From positions 1 through 7,641 of the forward strand of contig CANROL010000051.1 of NCBI GenBank assembly GCA_947632255.1: a DNA stretch of 7,641 nucleotides, in the 5' to 3' direction. Below, piece after piece: positions 1 to 5,506 of this stretch. Position 1 is the stretch's first letter; each line of letters starts with the position of its first letter. The position numbers and the translations under genes are program-made. The notes beneath the pieces were generated by a model. The model worked only from the letters and a program-made list of their open reading frames with translations. It had not been told where the DNA came from and made no database searches. The stretch comes from an uncultured Bacilli bacterium (GTDB lineage Bacteria > Bacillota_I > Bacilli_A > RF39 > UBA660).

Positions 1-31
1 CAGATGCTCTAGCCAGCTGAGCTAGTTCCCC
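1..31 (-). tRNA. Partial tRNA, 5' half (anticodon outside the window)
   Basis: Read on the minus strand, the end of the window gives a tRNA 5' half: acceptor strand GGGGAAC (31-25), TA, D stem GCTC (22-19) with loop AGCTGGCTA and closing GAGC (9-6), one A, then TCTG, the start of the anticodon stem. The sequence stops before the anticodon, so the amino acid cannot be named. The anticodon stem start ATCTG is common in Lys, Thr and some Met/Ile tRNAs, but that is only a hint. A tRNA promoter sits immediately upstream (45-73). Confidence 0.88.
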
Positions 32-44
32 AAAGAACATAACT

Positions 45-73
45 ATCTTAACATATGCGATAGTTAAAATCAA
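45..73 (-). promoter_or_regulatory. Promoter of the partial minus-strand tRNA
   Basis: On the minus strand there is a -35 box TTGATT (73-68), a 17-base spacer, and a -10 box TAAGAT (50-45). Transcription would start a few bases before the tRNA 5' end at 31. The same -35 hexamer and spacer length recur in front of the tRNA-Arg/tRNA-Pro pair. An 8-bp inverted repeat (40-47 with 59-66) overlaps the -10 box. It lacks a T run on either side and is probably not a terminator. Confidence 0.6.
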
Positions 74-100
74 GTATTTTTTAATTAGTTTTTGAAAAAA

Positions 101-304
101 TTAACTATTTCTTTTAATAGTTATTAAACCCTTTTCTATTTCTTCTAAAGCTCTTCCTAATTCTTTCTTATTATAATATTCATTCTCTTTTAATTGAAAA
201 TGATGATTTTCTAACATTTGCTTACTTCTTTCAGAAGAAATATGAACTAAAATATATTTAGAGTCAACAATATTTAATAATTTATCTATTGAGGGATATA
301 ACAT
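101..304 (-). CDS. rpoZ: DNA-directed RNA polymerase omega subunit
   Basis: This 67-residue protein matches the short Firmicutes omega subunit. It opens MLYPSIDKLLNIVDSKYILV, has a basic helix 'SSERSKQM' where the family has a 'A-x-R-A-R-x-x' type segment, and ends in the conserved ALEEIEKG block (about residues 52-59). Omega binds the beta' subunit and helps assemble and stabilise RNA polymerase. The start is supported by the site AAAGGAAG (319-312), seven bases upstream. The usual Firmicutes neighbours gmk and priA are absent. Instead two unrecognised genes lie upstream on the same strand and a tRNA lies downstream. An 86-base gap to the upstream gene may hold its own promoter. No convincing terminator is seen after the stop. 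The identification is from recall of the family rather than a search, but the N-terminus and the ALEEI block are distinctive. Confidence 0.9.
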   Translation of the reverse strand: MLYPSIDKLLNIVDSKYILVHISSERSKQMLENHHFQLKENEYYNKKELGRALEEIEKGLITIKRNS

Positions 305-327
305 ATCGCCACTTCCTTTACATTAAT

Positions 328-356
328 ATCATACTAAATTTTTTTTAAATTATGAA
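328..356 (-). promoter_or_regulatory. Possible promoter of rpoZ
   Basis: A -10 box TATGAT (333-328) lies 17 bases from a weak -35 hexamer TTCATA (356-351), with the rpoZ ribosome site just downstream. It differs from consensus at three positions in total. rpoZ could equally be read through from the upstream genes. Confidence 0.33.
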
Positions 357-390
357 GTCTAAGTCTCATAATTTGACAATATATTGACAA

Positions 391-1077
391 TTAAAATAAT
401 CGCATTTGATCATCTTCTCTTATTTCTTGTCTTGCTTTTAAATTAGCAAATTTGCTATCATCATTAATGCTTTCTTTTTTTATATTTTTTTCTTCTTTAC
501 ATTCGTGAGTTACTCCATCAAGCTTAGCTATTAACATGGCTAATTTATAAAATTCCCGATAACTAAAATTACCATTTTTATAACACATATCTCTAACAAA
601 ATACCTAACAGCTTCAAATATTTCGGCATCTGTTAAATTATTACTTTGAATTTTCCTTAAATGATAAAATCCTTCAGGTAAATATTTACTAGGCATATAA
701 TAATTAATTATATTATTTAAATAATTTTCTTTAGTTACAATATTATGTTTAATTATATTAGGTAAAGTTGCATAATTAAAATAGGTTTTATAATTTTGAT
801 AAGGTATATCAAGTCCATAGTTAACAGAAGTATTATCTTTAGTTAATTTATAAGTAAATACTAAATTATGATTAATATAATAATTATTAATTAATCCCTT
901 CTTTAATAAAAATTCTTTTAATACCTGACTATTATTAAACTCCATTGTAAAATTACATAAATATTTAAAATTATGATTTTGACCTAAAATAGGACTAATT
1001 GTACTTAAATCTATTTTTTTATAACGATCTTTATTAACATACATTTTCCCTAAATCTAAAGCTAAAAAATATTGCAT
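391..1077 (-). CDS. Unrecognised 228-residue protein with a C-terminal clamp-motif-like tail
   Basis: I do not recognise this protein. It has no signal peptide and no membrane segment, and is rich in Asn, Tyr, Lys and Ile. Residues 1-120 look mixed alpha/beta. Residues 140-190 look helical, with several aromatic and Arg residues. The tail (about 190-228) is charged and likely disordered, ending in the residues QMRLF. That ending resembles the beta-sliding-clamp binding pentapeptide (consensus QL[S/D]LF), which is often placed at a C-terminus in replication and repair proteins; this is inference from five residues only. The start is supported by GGAGG (1088-1084), seven bases upstream. The gene follows another unknown ORF after a 32-base gap and precedes rpoZ, all on the same strand. 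They are probably co-transcribed host genes rather than part of the integrated element. Confidence 0.72.
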   Translation of the reverse strand: MQYFLALDLGKMYVNKDRYKKIDLSTISPILGQNHNFKYLCNFTMEFNNSQVLKEFLLKKGLINNYYINHNLVFTYKLTKDNTSVNYGLDIPYQNYKTYFNYATLPNIIKHNIVTKENYLNNIINYYMPSKYLPEGFYHLRKIQSNNLTDAEIFEAVRYFVRDMCYKNGNFSYREFYKLAMLIAKLDGVTHECKEEKNIKKESINDDSKFANLKARQEIREDDQMRLF

Positions 1078-1109
1078 AACTAACCTCCATTTATATTTTA
1101 ACTAAAAAA

Positions 1110-1685
1110 TTATAAATAATCAATTAATAAAGTATTAATAAGAATTCTTTCTTTTTTATTTTTAACAGTTTTAATAATATTTTTAAATAAATCTATATCT
1201 ATTATATTATTATTTAAATATATTTTAATTATATTACTAATAAAAATATTATAATCAAATATATCTTGAGGAAAACTTTTTTGATTAAGATACACATCTT
1301 TAATTAAACCATAAACTTTATCTTTACTATCCAAAATATATGAATTAATTATTTTATAAATACCTGTATTTTCCATAAAAATATTAAATAAATTATTATC
1401 TAATAAGAAATTAATATCTTTATTTAAAGTTAATTTAATTTCTAAAAATTTATTTAAACCAATTTCTTTAATTAATAAAATAGGAAAATCATATAATAAT
1501 AAACTAAAATTTAAGTCTTTTTCTAAATTTCTAATTGGATATTTATTTAAAACTTTTAGCCAATTCTTTAATGCTTTATCTTTATCATATTTTAAGAAAT
1601 GTTTTAAGATAATATATATCCCTTTTATATCTCGATCAAAAGCTATATTATTAATTAAATAATCTAAATCTAATTGCCAATCCAA
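1110..1685 (-). CDS. Unrecognised, helix-rich 191-residue protein (TTG start proposed)
   Basis: I do not recognise this protein. It is very rich in Leu, Ile, Asn and Lys, appears almost wholly alpha-helical, and has neither a signal peptide nor a clear membrane segment. The helix spacing would suit a helical-repeat or HEAT-like fold, which is speculation. An in-frame GTG at 1697 would give 195 residues, but it lies inside the ribosome-binding site AAAGGGGTG (1703-1695). The TTG at 1685, nine bases beyond that site, is therefore the better start, giving MDWQLDLDYL at the N-terminus. The gene is first in a minus-strand run with the 228-residue gene and rpoZ. An extended -10 element lies at 1711-1719. 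Confidence 0.65.
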   Translation of the reverse strand: MDWQLDLDYLINNIAFDRDIKGIYIILKHFLKYDKDKALKNWLKVLNKYPIRNLEKDLNFSLLLYDFPILLIKEIGLNKFLEIKLTLNKDINFLLDNNLFNIFMENTGIYKIINSYILDSKDKVYGLIKDVYLNQKSFPQDIFDYNIFISNIIKIYLNNNIIDIDLFKNIIKTVKNKKERILINTLLIDYL

Positions 1686-1710
1686 AGTAACTAGCACCCC
1701 TTTCGTCTTT

Positions 1711-1719
1711 ATTGTATCA
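1711..1719 (-). promoter_or_regulatory. Extended -10 promoter element for the minus-strand rpoZ-side genes
   Basis: The minus strand reads TGATACAAT: a TGn extension followed by TACAAT (1716-1711), one mismatch from TATAAT. The -35 region is poor, which is usual for extended -10 promoters. It sits just upstream of the ribosome site of the 191-residue ORF. Confidence 0.45.
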
Positions 1720-1789
1720 TAATTTTATAGTTAATAGTTACTTTTCAAGATTTTTAACAAAATATTTACAAAAATTCTTTAAAAATAGG

Positions 1790-1818
1790 TTGATTTTTAC
1801 TTATAGTTATAATATAAT
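1790..1818 (+). promoter_or_regulatory. Promoter of the tRNA-Arg/tRNA-Pro operon
   Basis: A -35 box TTGATT (1790-1795), a 17-base spacer and a perfect TATAAT (1813-1818) lie 33 bases before tRNA-Arg. A second TATAAT overlaps at 1808-1813, but its spacing to the -35 box is too short. This promoter is almost the same as the one for the partial tRNA at the left edge. Confidence 0.65.
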
Positions 1819-1851
1819 AATAATGCATTTGAAAGAAGTGTGCGAGAGTTT

Positions 1852-1928
1852 GCGCCCTTAGCTCAATTGGATAGAGCGTTAGACTACGGATCTAAAGGTT
1901 AGGGGTTCGACTCCCTTAGGGCGCACCA
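1852..1928 (+). tRNA. tRNA-Arg (ACG)
   Basis: A full cloverleaf can be drawn: acceptor GCGCCCT paired with AGGGCGC, D stem GCTC/GAGC, anticodon stem TTAGA/TCTAA, loop CTACGGA with anticodon ACG at 1886-1888, and T arm AGGGG-TTCGACT-CCCTT with one G-T pair. The discriminator is A and CCA is encoded (1926-1928). The anticodon ACG implies adenosine-to-inosine editing by TadA to read CGU, CGC and CGA. It lies only three bases before tRNA-Pro and shares its promoter. Confidence 0.97.
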
Positions 1929-1931
1929 CTT

Positions 1932-2008
1932 CGAGAAGTAGCACAATTTGGTAGTGCACATGGTTTGGGACCATGGGGTTGCAGGTTCAAATCCTGTCTT
2001 CTCGACCA
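1932..2008 (+). tRNA. tRNA-Pro (TGG), likely attachment-site tRNA
   Basis: The cloverleaf is complete: acceptor CGAGAAG with CTTCTCG, D stem GCAC/GTGC, anticodon stem CATGG/CCATG, loop TTTGGGA with anticodon TGG at 1966-1968, and T arm GCAGG-TTCAAAT-CCTGT. CCA is encoded (2006-2008). The integrase gene ends 78 bases after the 3' end of this tRNA. tRNA 3' ends are classic targets of tyrosine integrases, so this tRNA is the best candidate attachment site. No second copy of its 3' end is found in the window to prove it. Confidence 0.97.
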
Positions 2009-2018
2009 TTTAGATTAT

Positions 2019-2041
2019 AAAGCCCCTGCTTTTGGGGCTTT
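2019..2041 (+). terminator. Rho-independent terminator of the tRNA operon
   Basis: Stem AAAGCCCC (2019-2026) pairs perfectly with GGGGCTTT (2034-2041) around the loop TGCTTTT. The 3' arm continues TTTTATAA on the plus strand. It ends the tRNA transcript ten bases after CCA. Read on the minus strand it may also stop integrase transcription, though the T run there is only three bases. Confidence 0.82.
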
Positions 2042-2086
2042 TATAATAAACTGATATTCATAACCCTTAAAAAACACTTAAATATT

Positions 2087-3168
2087 TTATTTTAGTTTCA
2101 TTTGATTTAAGATGTCGACTGCTTTATCTTCATCTTTTGGAATCATATGAGAATAGGTATTGAATGTCATATTTGTATCTGAATGACCTAAACGTTTCGA
2201 AATTACTGTTATAGGTACATTCATTGATAATAATAAGGATGCGTGACTATGTCTAAAGTCGTGTATTCTTATTTTTTTACATTTGCCATTTCACAATACT
2301 TATTCTTTTTTCTTTCTATTGTTGAAGGTGCTAATGGATTTAATCCGCCAAAGATAAACCAATCATCATTAAAACCTTCATATTTTTGGTAATAGGTTTT
2401 TAATTCTTCTATTTCTTCATTAAGTTTTTTATCTAATTTTACTACTCGTATTGATTTTTGTGTTTTAGGTGTATTTATAATTCTCCTACCATTTATAGTT
2501 TCTTTAGAAATTGTTTTATTAATATTTAAGTTACTATCTTTAAAGTCGTTCCAATTTAAAGCAAGAGCTTCACCTAATCTTAAGCCTGTATAATATAAAG
2601 TTTCAAATAGAGTTTTATAAATATTATCACTTACAACGCTTATAAAATTTTGGTATTCTTCAAATGTAAAGAAATTTACATTCTTTTTAAGTTCCGTTTT
2701 TCGTTTAAAGTTACCAGCTAAACTTGCTACATTTGATTTTAAACCATAAAATTTTATTGCGTAATTTAATATATTTACCATAGCTCCATGTAAACTAGAA
2801 TTATACTTATATTTAAAGCCTTTTTTCTCAATCTCTTGTTGCCAATTAATATAAATACCACTTGTAATATTATTTATTTTATAGTTTTTAAAATATGGCA
2901 ATAAATGATTTTCAAAACGACTAGCAACCGCTCGAAATGATTGTGCTTTTAAATGCAATTTTTTATAGTTTGAATATTCTTCCCATAACTCTTCAAAAGT
3001 AATATTATTTATTTCAGTTTCTTTACTATTTCGAAAATCTTTTTCTATGGCAAGAGCTTCTTTTTTAGTATTAAACCATTTTCGCTCAAATTGTTTGCGA
3101 TTTCCATAAATGTCATTAGCATAAAATCTAATTTTCCACCCTTTTCCTTTAATGTAATACGCAGGCAT
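2087..3168 (-). CDS. Tyrosine recombinase (Tn916/phage-type integrase), split by a one-base frame break
   Basis: This is a site-specific recombinase for integration and excision of the element. Residues 1-50 resemble an AP2-like arm-binding domain and residues 55-155 a SAM-like core-binding domain. The catalytic domain follows, with Arg197 (TGLRLGE) and the likely Lys235 (TPKTQKS). The upstream frame stops at 2269-2271 after 299 residues. In the -1 frame the sequence continues without a gap as KIRIHDFRHSHASLLL to a stop at 2087-2089, supplying His303, Arg306, His329 (LGHSD) and the nucleophile Tyr339 (NTYSH). The joined protein is about 360 residues, normal for the family. The break falls on seven A (2278-2272) read as A-AAA-AAA, followed at once by TAA. 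It could be programmed -1 frameshifting, transcriptional slippage, a real mutation or a sequencing error. The start overlaps the upstream small gene by 20 bases and has only a weak AGG site, so coupled translation is likely. Confidence 0.87.
2272..2278 (-). other. Slippery heptamer A-AAA-AAA at the integrase frame break
   Basis: Seven A on the minus strand are read in the zero frame as ..GTA AAA AAA TAA. This is the X-XXY-YYZ arrangement of a -1 frameshift site, and a -1 slip enters exactly the frame that encodes the integrase C-terminus. Only a weak 4-bp hairpin (GACT/AGTC with an 8-base loop) is seen downstream, with no obvious upstream Shine-Dalgarno stimulator. Confidence 0.5.
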
Positions 3169-3451
3169 AATTTAATGACCTATCATTATCATTATTAGAA
3201 AGCATACTAGTTTCATTCTTTGCCATATCTATAATATATTGCTGATCTAAACCTAAATAATCAATTACTCTTTTTGTTGGAACTACTATTGTTTTTCCCT
3301 CAGGAACTCTTTTCCCCTCTTTAGTTATTTCATTTACAATAGTATTTCTAATCTTTGTAGCTTTATCTCTACCACAATTAGCAATTAAACTTATTTCTTT
3401 TGTTCCAGACCAAGGCTTTGATATAAGTCTATAAAATTCTAAATAGGACAT
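3149..3451 (-). CDS. Small excisionase-like DNA-binding protein
   Basis: This 100-residue protein sits directly before the integrase on the same strand and overlaps its start by 20 bases, the usual place for an excisionase or recombination directionality factor. Residues 12-45 (SGTKEISLIANCGRDKATKI and after) read as a helix-turn-helix: a helix, a tight turn at CGRDKA, and a second basic helix. Residues 46-68 (EGKRVPEGKTIVVPTKRVID) look like the wing and closing strand seen in small DUF3173-like or MerR-like Xis proteins. I recall the resemblance but cannot assign the family. The last 20 residues are Asn/Ser-rich and unstructured. The start has a very strong site, GAAAGGAGGG (3466-3457), much stronger than that of the integrase, so this protein should be made in excess. 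The promoter at 3494-3522 drives it. Confidence 0.75.
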   Translation of the reverse strand: MSYLEFYRLISKPWSGTKEISLIANCGRDKATKIRNTIVNEITKEGKRVPEGKTIVVPTKRVIDYLGLDQQYIIDMAKNETSMLSNNDNDRSLNYACVLH

Positions 3452-3470
3452 TTTTTCCCTCCTTTCATAT

Positions 3471-3487
3471 ATTGTAAACCTATTTCC
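3471..3487. promoter_or_regulatory. Putative operator copy 1, between integrase-side -10 box and ribosome site
   Basis: The plus-strand 17-mer ATTGTAAACCTATTTCC matches the 17-mer at 3515-3531 at 14 of 17 positions in the same orientation. It lies just downstream of the -10 box, so bound protein would block start or elongation. The likely binder is the divergent XRE repressor or the Xis-like protein. Confidence 0.5.
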
Positions 3488-3493
3488 ATTTTA

Positions 3494-3522
3494 ATAATAC
3501 TATAAAAATATTTAATTGTCAA
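3494..3522 (-). promoter_or_regulatory. Strong promoter for the xis-like gene and integrase
   Basis: On the minus strand there is a perfect -35 box TTGACA (3522-3517), a 17-base spacer, and -10 TATTAT (3499-3494), with one mismatch in total. The strong ribosome site of the small gene follows. A repeated 17-bp site overlaps the -35 box and another lies downstream of the -10 box, so the promoter is probably repressed in the integrated state. Confidence 0.78.
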
Positions 3523-3531
3523 CTTGTTTCC
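3515..3531. promoter_or_regulatory. Putative operator copy 2, overlapping the -35 box
   Basis: The plus-strand 17-mer ATTGTCAACTTGTTTCC is the partner of the copy at 3471-3487, 44 bases away start to start (about four helical turns). It contains the whole TTGACA -35 box of the minus-strand promoter. Binding here would occlude RNA polymerase directly. Confidence 0.5.
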
Positions 3532-3540
3532 AAAATTATA

Positions 3541-3568
3541 TTGATTTTTCTTTTTAGTATGTTATAAT
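3541..3568 (+). promoter_or_regulatory. Promoter of the repressor operon
   Basis: -35 TTGATT (3541-3546), a 16-base spacer, and a perfect -10 TATAAT (3563-3568). The first repressor codon is 23 bases after the -10 box. It is divergent from the integrase promoter, with no overlap of the core elements. Confidence 0.65.
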
Positions 3569-3590
3569 TTTAACAAAGGAAGTGAGCTTC

Positions 3591-4124
3591 ATGAATACAA
3601 ATACTTCATTAGGTGCTTTAGTAAAAGAAGCCCGTCAAAAGAAAAATATATCAGCAAGAGAACTTGCAAAATTAGTTAATATTAGTCATACTGAAATAAA
3701 TAATATTGAAAAAGGCACAAGAGTAAAACCATCTCTTTTAATATTAAAAGGTTTTGAAAAATATTTAGATCTTAACTTTAAAGAAATAGCCCAGATGGTT
3801 GGTTATTCTAAAGAAAGTATTGAATATGCTGAGGAAGAAATAATTGTTTCTTATGAAAAATTTGCTAATAAAGTTGAAGAATTTAAGCAAGAAAAAAACG
3901 AGTTATTATTTGAAATATCTAAATTAAAACATATAGGATTAGATATTAAAGAAGATTTTGAAAAAATTAAAAAATACATAAATTCATTATCTGAAACAAA
4001 TAATGATGTTATTAAAGATATACAAAATATTGATTCTTTATTAGATAAATTAACAGAAAAATATAAAAGTATAAATTCTATTTCTTTTGAAGAATACAAT
4101 AATATAATAAGTAATAATTTTTAG
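3591..4124 (+). CDS. XRE-family transcriptional regulator with C-terminal coiled coil
   Basis: Residues 6-60 form a Cro/C1-type helix-turn-helix. The segment LVKEARQKKNISARELAKLV is helices 1-2, ISHTEINNIEKG is the recognition helix, and PSLLILKGFEKYLDL is the closing helix. Residues 75-165 are rich in Glu, Lys and Leu and form a long predicted coiled coil. There is no LexA/S24 self-cleavage or ImmA-dependent region, so this is not a standard RecA-sensitive repressor. An in-frame GTG at 3582 would add three residues, but it lies inside the ribosome site AAAGGAAG (3575-3582), so ATG at 3591, eight bases on, is taken as the start (177 residues). Its place opposite xis/int and the repeated 17-bp sites suggest that it holds the element quiescent. 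It is followed after 15 bases by a membrane-protein gene, so the signal that relieves repression may come through that partner; this is inference. Confidence 0.82.
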   Translation: MNTNTSLGALVKEARQKKNISARELAKLVNISHTEINNIEKGTRVKPSLLILKGFEKYLDLNFKEIAQMVGYSKESIEYAEEEIIVSYEKFANKVEEFKQEKNELLFEISKLKHIGLDIKEDFEKIKKYINSLSETNNDVIKDIQNIDSLLDKLTEKYKSINSISFEEYNNIISNNF

Positions 4125-4139
4125 ATTAAGGATGATAAT

Positions 4140-4916
4140 ATGAATATTAAAAGCAGAATAAAAATTTACATTATTTTTGGGATAATTTCTATTATTATGG
4201 TTATATTGGCAGCGATTTTATCAAATTATAATATTGCATTTAATATTTTAAATGGTCTGGGTTGCAGTACTTTTTCAGCTATATTATTAGCAGTAGTTAT
4301 TGATTTAAAAGACTATTTTAATAAAAAAGATGAAATAAAGCAAAAAAGAAAAGAGTATTTTGAGGATATTAATAAAGAAATTAATTTTTTAATAGAAAAA
4401 ATTTTATGGTACGATGTCCTTATTTCCGAAAAAGCCCCGGTATTAAATAAAAGTGTAGAAGAACAGAATTCTATTAATTTTATGCTTTATACATCTGAAA
4501 CATATAAAGATAAAACTTCTAATATAAGTTATGAGGAAGCAAAAATAAAGTTAAAAAAATGTGAAAAAAAATATAGTTTAGAGGCAATATCAAAATTAAG
4601 CATAGATGAAAGGAAAATAATAAATAAGGTATTTTCAGTTATATCAAAAAACTCTTTATATTTAATAAAAGAAGTAAATAAAATAGAACAAAATAAAGCA
4701 ACTTTAGATTCACTTAATTACATAACTATTAAACAGATAGAAAAATTGAAAAATAATATTTTTATGTTTTACGAAATAACTAGTGCAAATGATAAAAACT
4801 TTGGAGTTGCAATAAAATTATTAATTATTTGTTCCGATCTTGTTCGAGATATTGGAAAATATAATAACAAAATAGATATTGCTCCAAGTACTAAAGGTCC
4901 ATTAAAAATTTTATAG
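4140..4916 (+). CDS. Two-TM membrane protein with long cytoplasmic helical domain
   Basis: I do not recognise this 258-residue protein. Two hydrophobic helices (about residues 8-28 and 34-56) form a hairpin with only a few residues outside. A charged Lys/Glu-rich region starting DYFNKKDEIKQKRKEYFEDI follows at once, so the N-terminus and the remaining ~200 residues should both face the cytoplasm. That part is mostly helical and includes a possible coiled coil near 58-90. No enzyme motif is seen. The start has AAGG (4128-4131) eight bases upstream, and the gene is 15 bases after the repressor stop, so they are co-transcribed. It may sense or transmit a membrane signal to the repressor, or act as a superinfection/abortive-infection protein of the element. 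Neither role is shown by the sequence. The end is convergent with the TM gene of the restriction operon. Confidence 0.75.
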   Translation: MNIKSRIKIYIIFGIISIIMVILAAILSNYNIAFNILNGLGCSTFSAILLAVVIDLKDYFNKKDEIKQKRKEYFEDINKEINFLIEKILWYDVLISEKAPVLNKSVEEQNSINFMLYTSETYKDKTSNISYEEAKIKLKKCEKKYSLEAISKLSIDERKIINKVFSVISKNSLYLIKEVNKIEQNKATLDSLNYITIKQIEKLKNNIFMFYEITSANDKNFGVAIKLLIICSDLVRDIGKYNNKIDIAPSTKGPLKIL

Positions 4917-4927
4917 ATATTAAAATT
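4907..4927. terminator. Weak bidirectional terminator candidate between convergent genes
   Basis: AATTTTA (4907-4913) and TAAAATT (4921-4927) form a 7-bp A/T-only stem with a 7-base loop that overlaps the stop codon of the two-TM gene. It lies between two convergent operons. The absence of G-C pairs makes it a poor intrinsic terminator. Confidence 0.22.
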
Positions 4928-4937
4928 ATTATTTAGT

Positions 4938-5494
4938 TTAATAAATTTCTTTTCTTATATAATCTCCGTTAATTTCATTAAATTTTATTGATTTAATGTA
5001 TTTTTTTCGTGATGTTTTAACAATTATTTTAGCATCTATTAGATCAGTTACATTACCATTTATCCAAGTATCTAAATGACCATCTATTATTTCATAAGCA
5101 CCCAAATTAATTGGTTCATCAAAATTTAAAAATTGTTTAAAATTAATGTTGAATCATTTTTAGAATCATAAAATTTAATTTTTTTTATTTTACCATATTG
5201 ATATCCAGATTTAAATTGTATATTAGAATTTTTTAAAATAGCTTCTATTGAATAAATTGTAATTGGCAATTGAGAGCGATTTATAATTCTAAAAAATGGA
5301 AGTAATTCAATATAATCAAATCCATTTTCATCGACTCCGCGAAAATAATCTATATAAAATCTTCCATTTAATGTTTCAAATATTAATTTAGCCTTTTGTT
5401 TCCATATTGCAAATATAGAGAGAAACAATGAAATAAAATTAACTAAAATATCAATATTAAAAAGTCTTATATTTTTAATAATATTAATTATCAT
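4938..5494 (-). pseudogene. Single-TM protein, third gene of the restriction operon, with a one-base frame break
   Basis: The first 122 residues (5494 to the stop at 5126) carry one membrane helix at about residues 12-31, preceded by a basic stretch and followed by KQKAK. A soluble, probably beta-rich domain follows (FETLNGRFYIDYFRG, RIINRSQLPITIYSIEAIL). After the stop, another frame continues without a gap as LNFDEPINLGAYEIIDGHLD to a stop at 4938-4940, adding 63 residues and giving about 185 in all. One base is missing in a run of five T on the coding strand (5132-5128). The local codons AAC AAT TTT TAA do not form a standard -1 slippery site, so a real mutation or sequencing error is more likely than recoding. 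The start has AGGAT overlapping the nuclease stop, and the gap is 12 bases, so it is the third gene of the operon. The function is unknown. The basic TVKTSRKKYI-like end is typical of small membrane-anchored cargo proteins of this shape, which I cannot name. Confidence 0.62.
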
Positions 5495-5506
5495 TATATA
5501 TACATC

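Noticed and set aside
40..66. 8-bp inverted repeat as a terminator of rpoZ
   Set aside because: It has an 11-base loop, no T run on either strand, and overlaps a good tRNA promoter.
1695..1697. GTG start for the first rpoZ-side ORF
   Set aside because: It is part of the ribosome site AAAGGGGTG itself; the in-frame TTG at 1685 has the right spacing.
3582..3590. GTG start for the XRE regulator, adding three residues
   Set aside because: The GTG overlaps the Shine-Dalgarno site AAAGGAAG. ATG at 3591 has eight-base spacing and fits better.
3851..4099. 82-residue minus-strand ORF
   Set aside because: It lies wholly inside the well-supported XRE regulator gene on the other strand, has no ribosome site, and reads as an antisense shadow of the coiled-coil codons.
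3591..4916. Toxin-antitoxin pair
   Set aside because: The order (regulator, then a 258-residue two-TM protein) fits in outline, but no toxin motif is seen. Placement opposite xis/int is better explained by element control.
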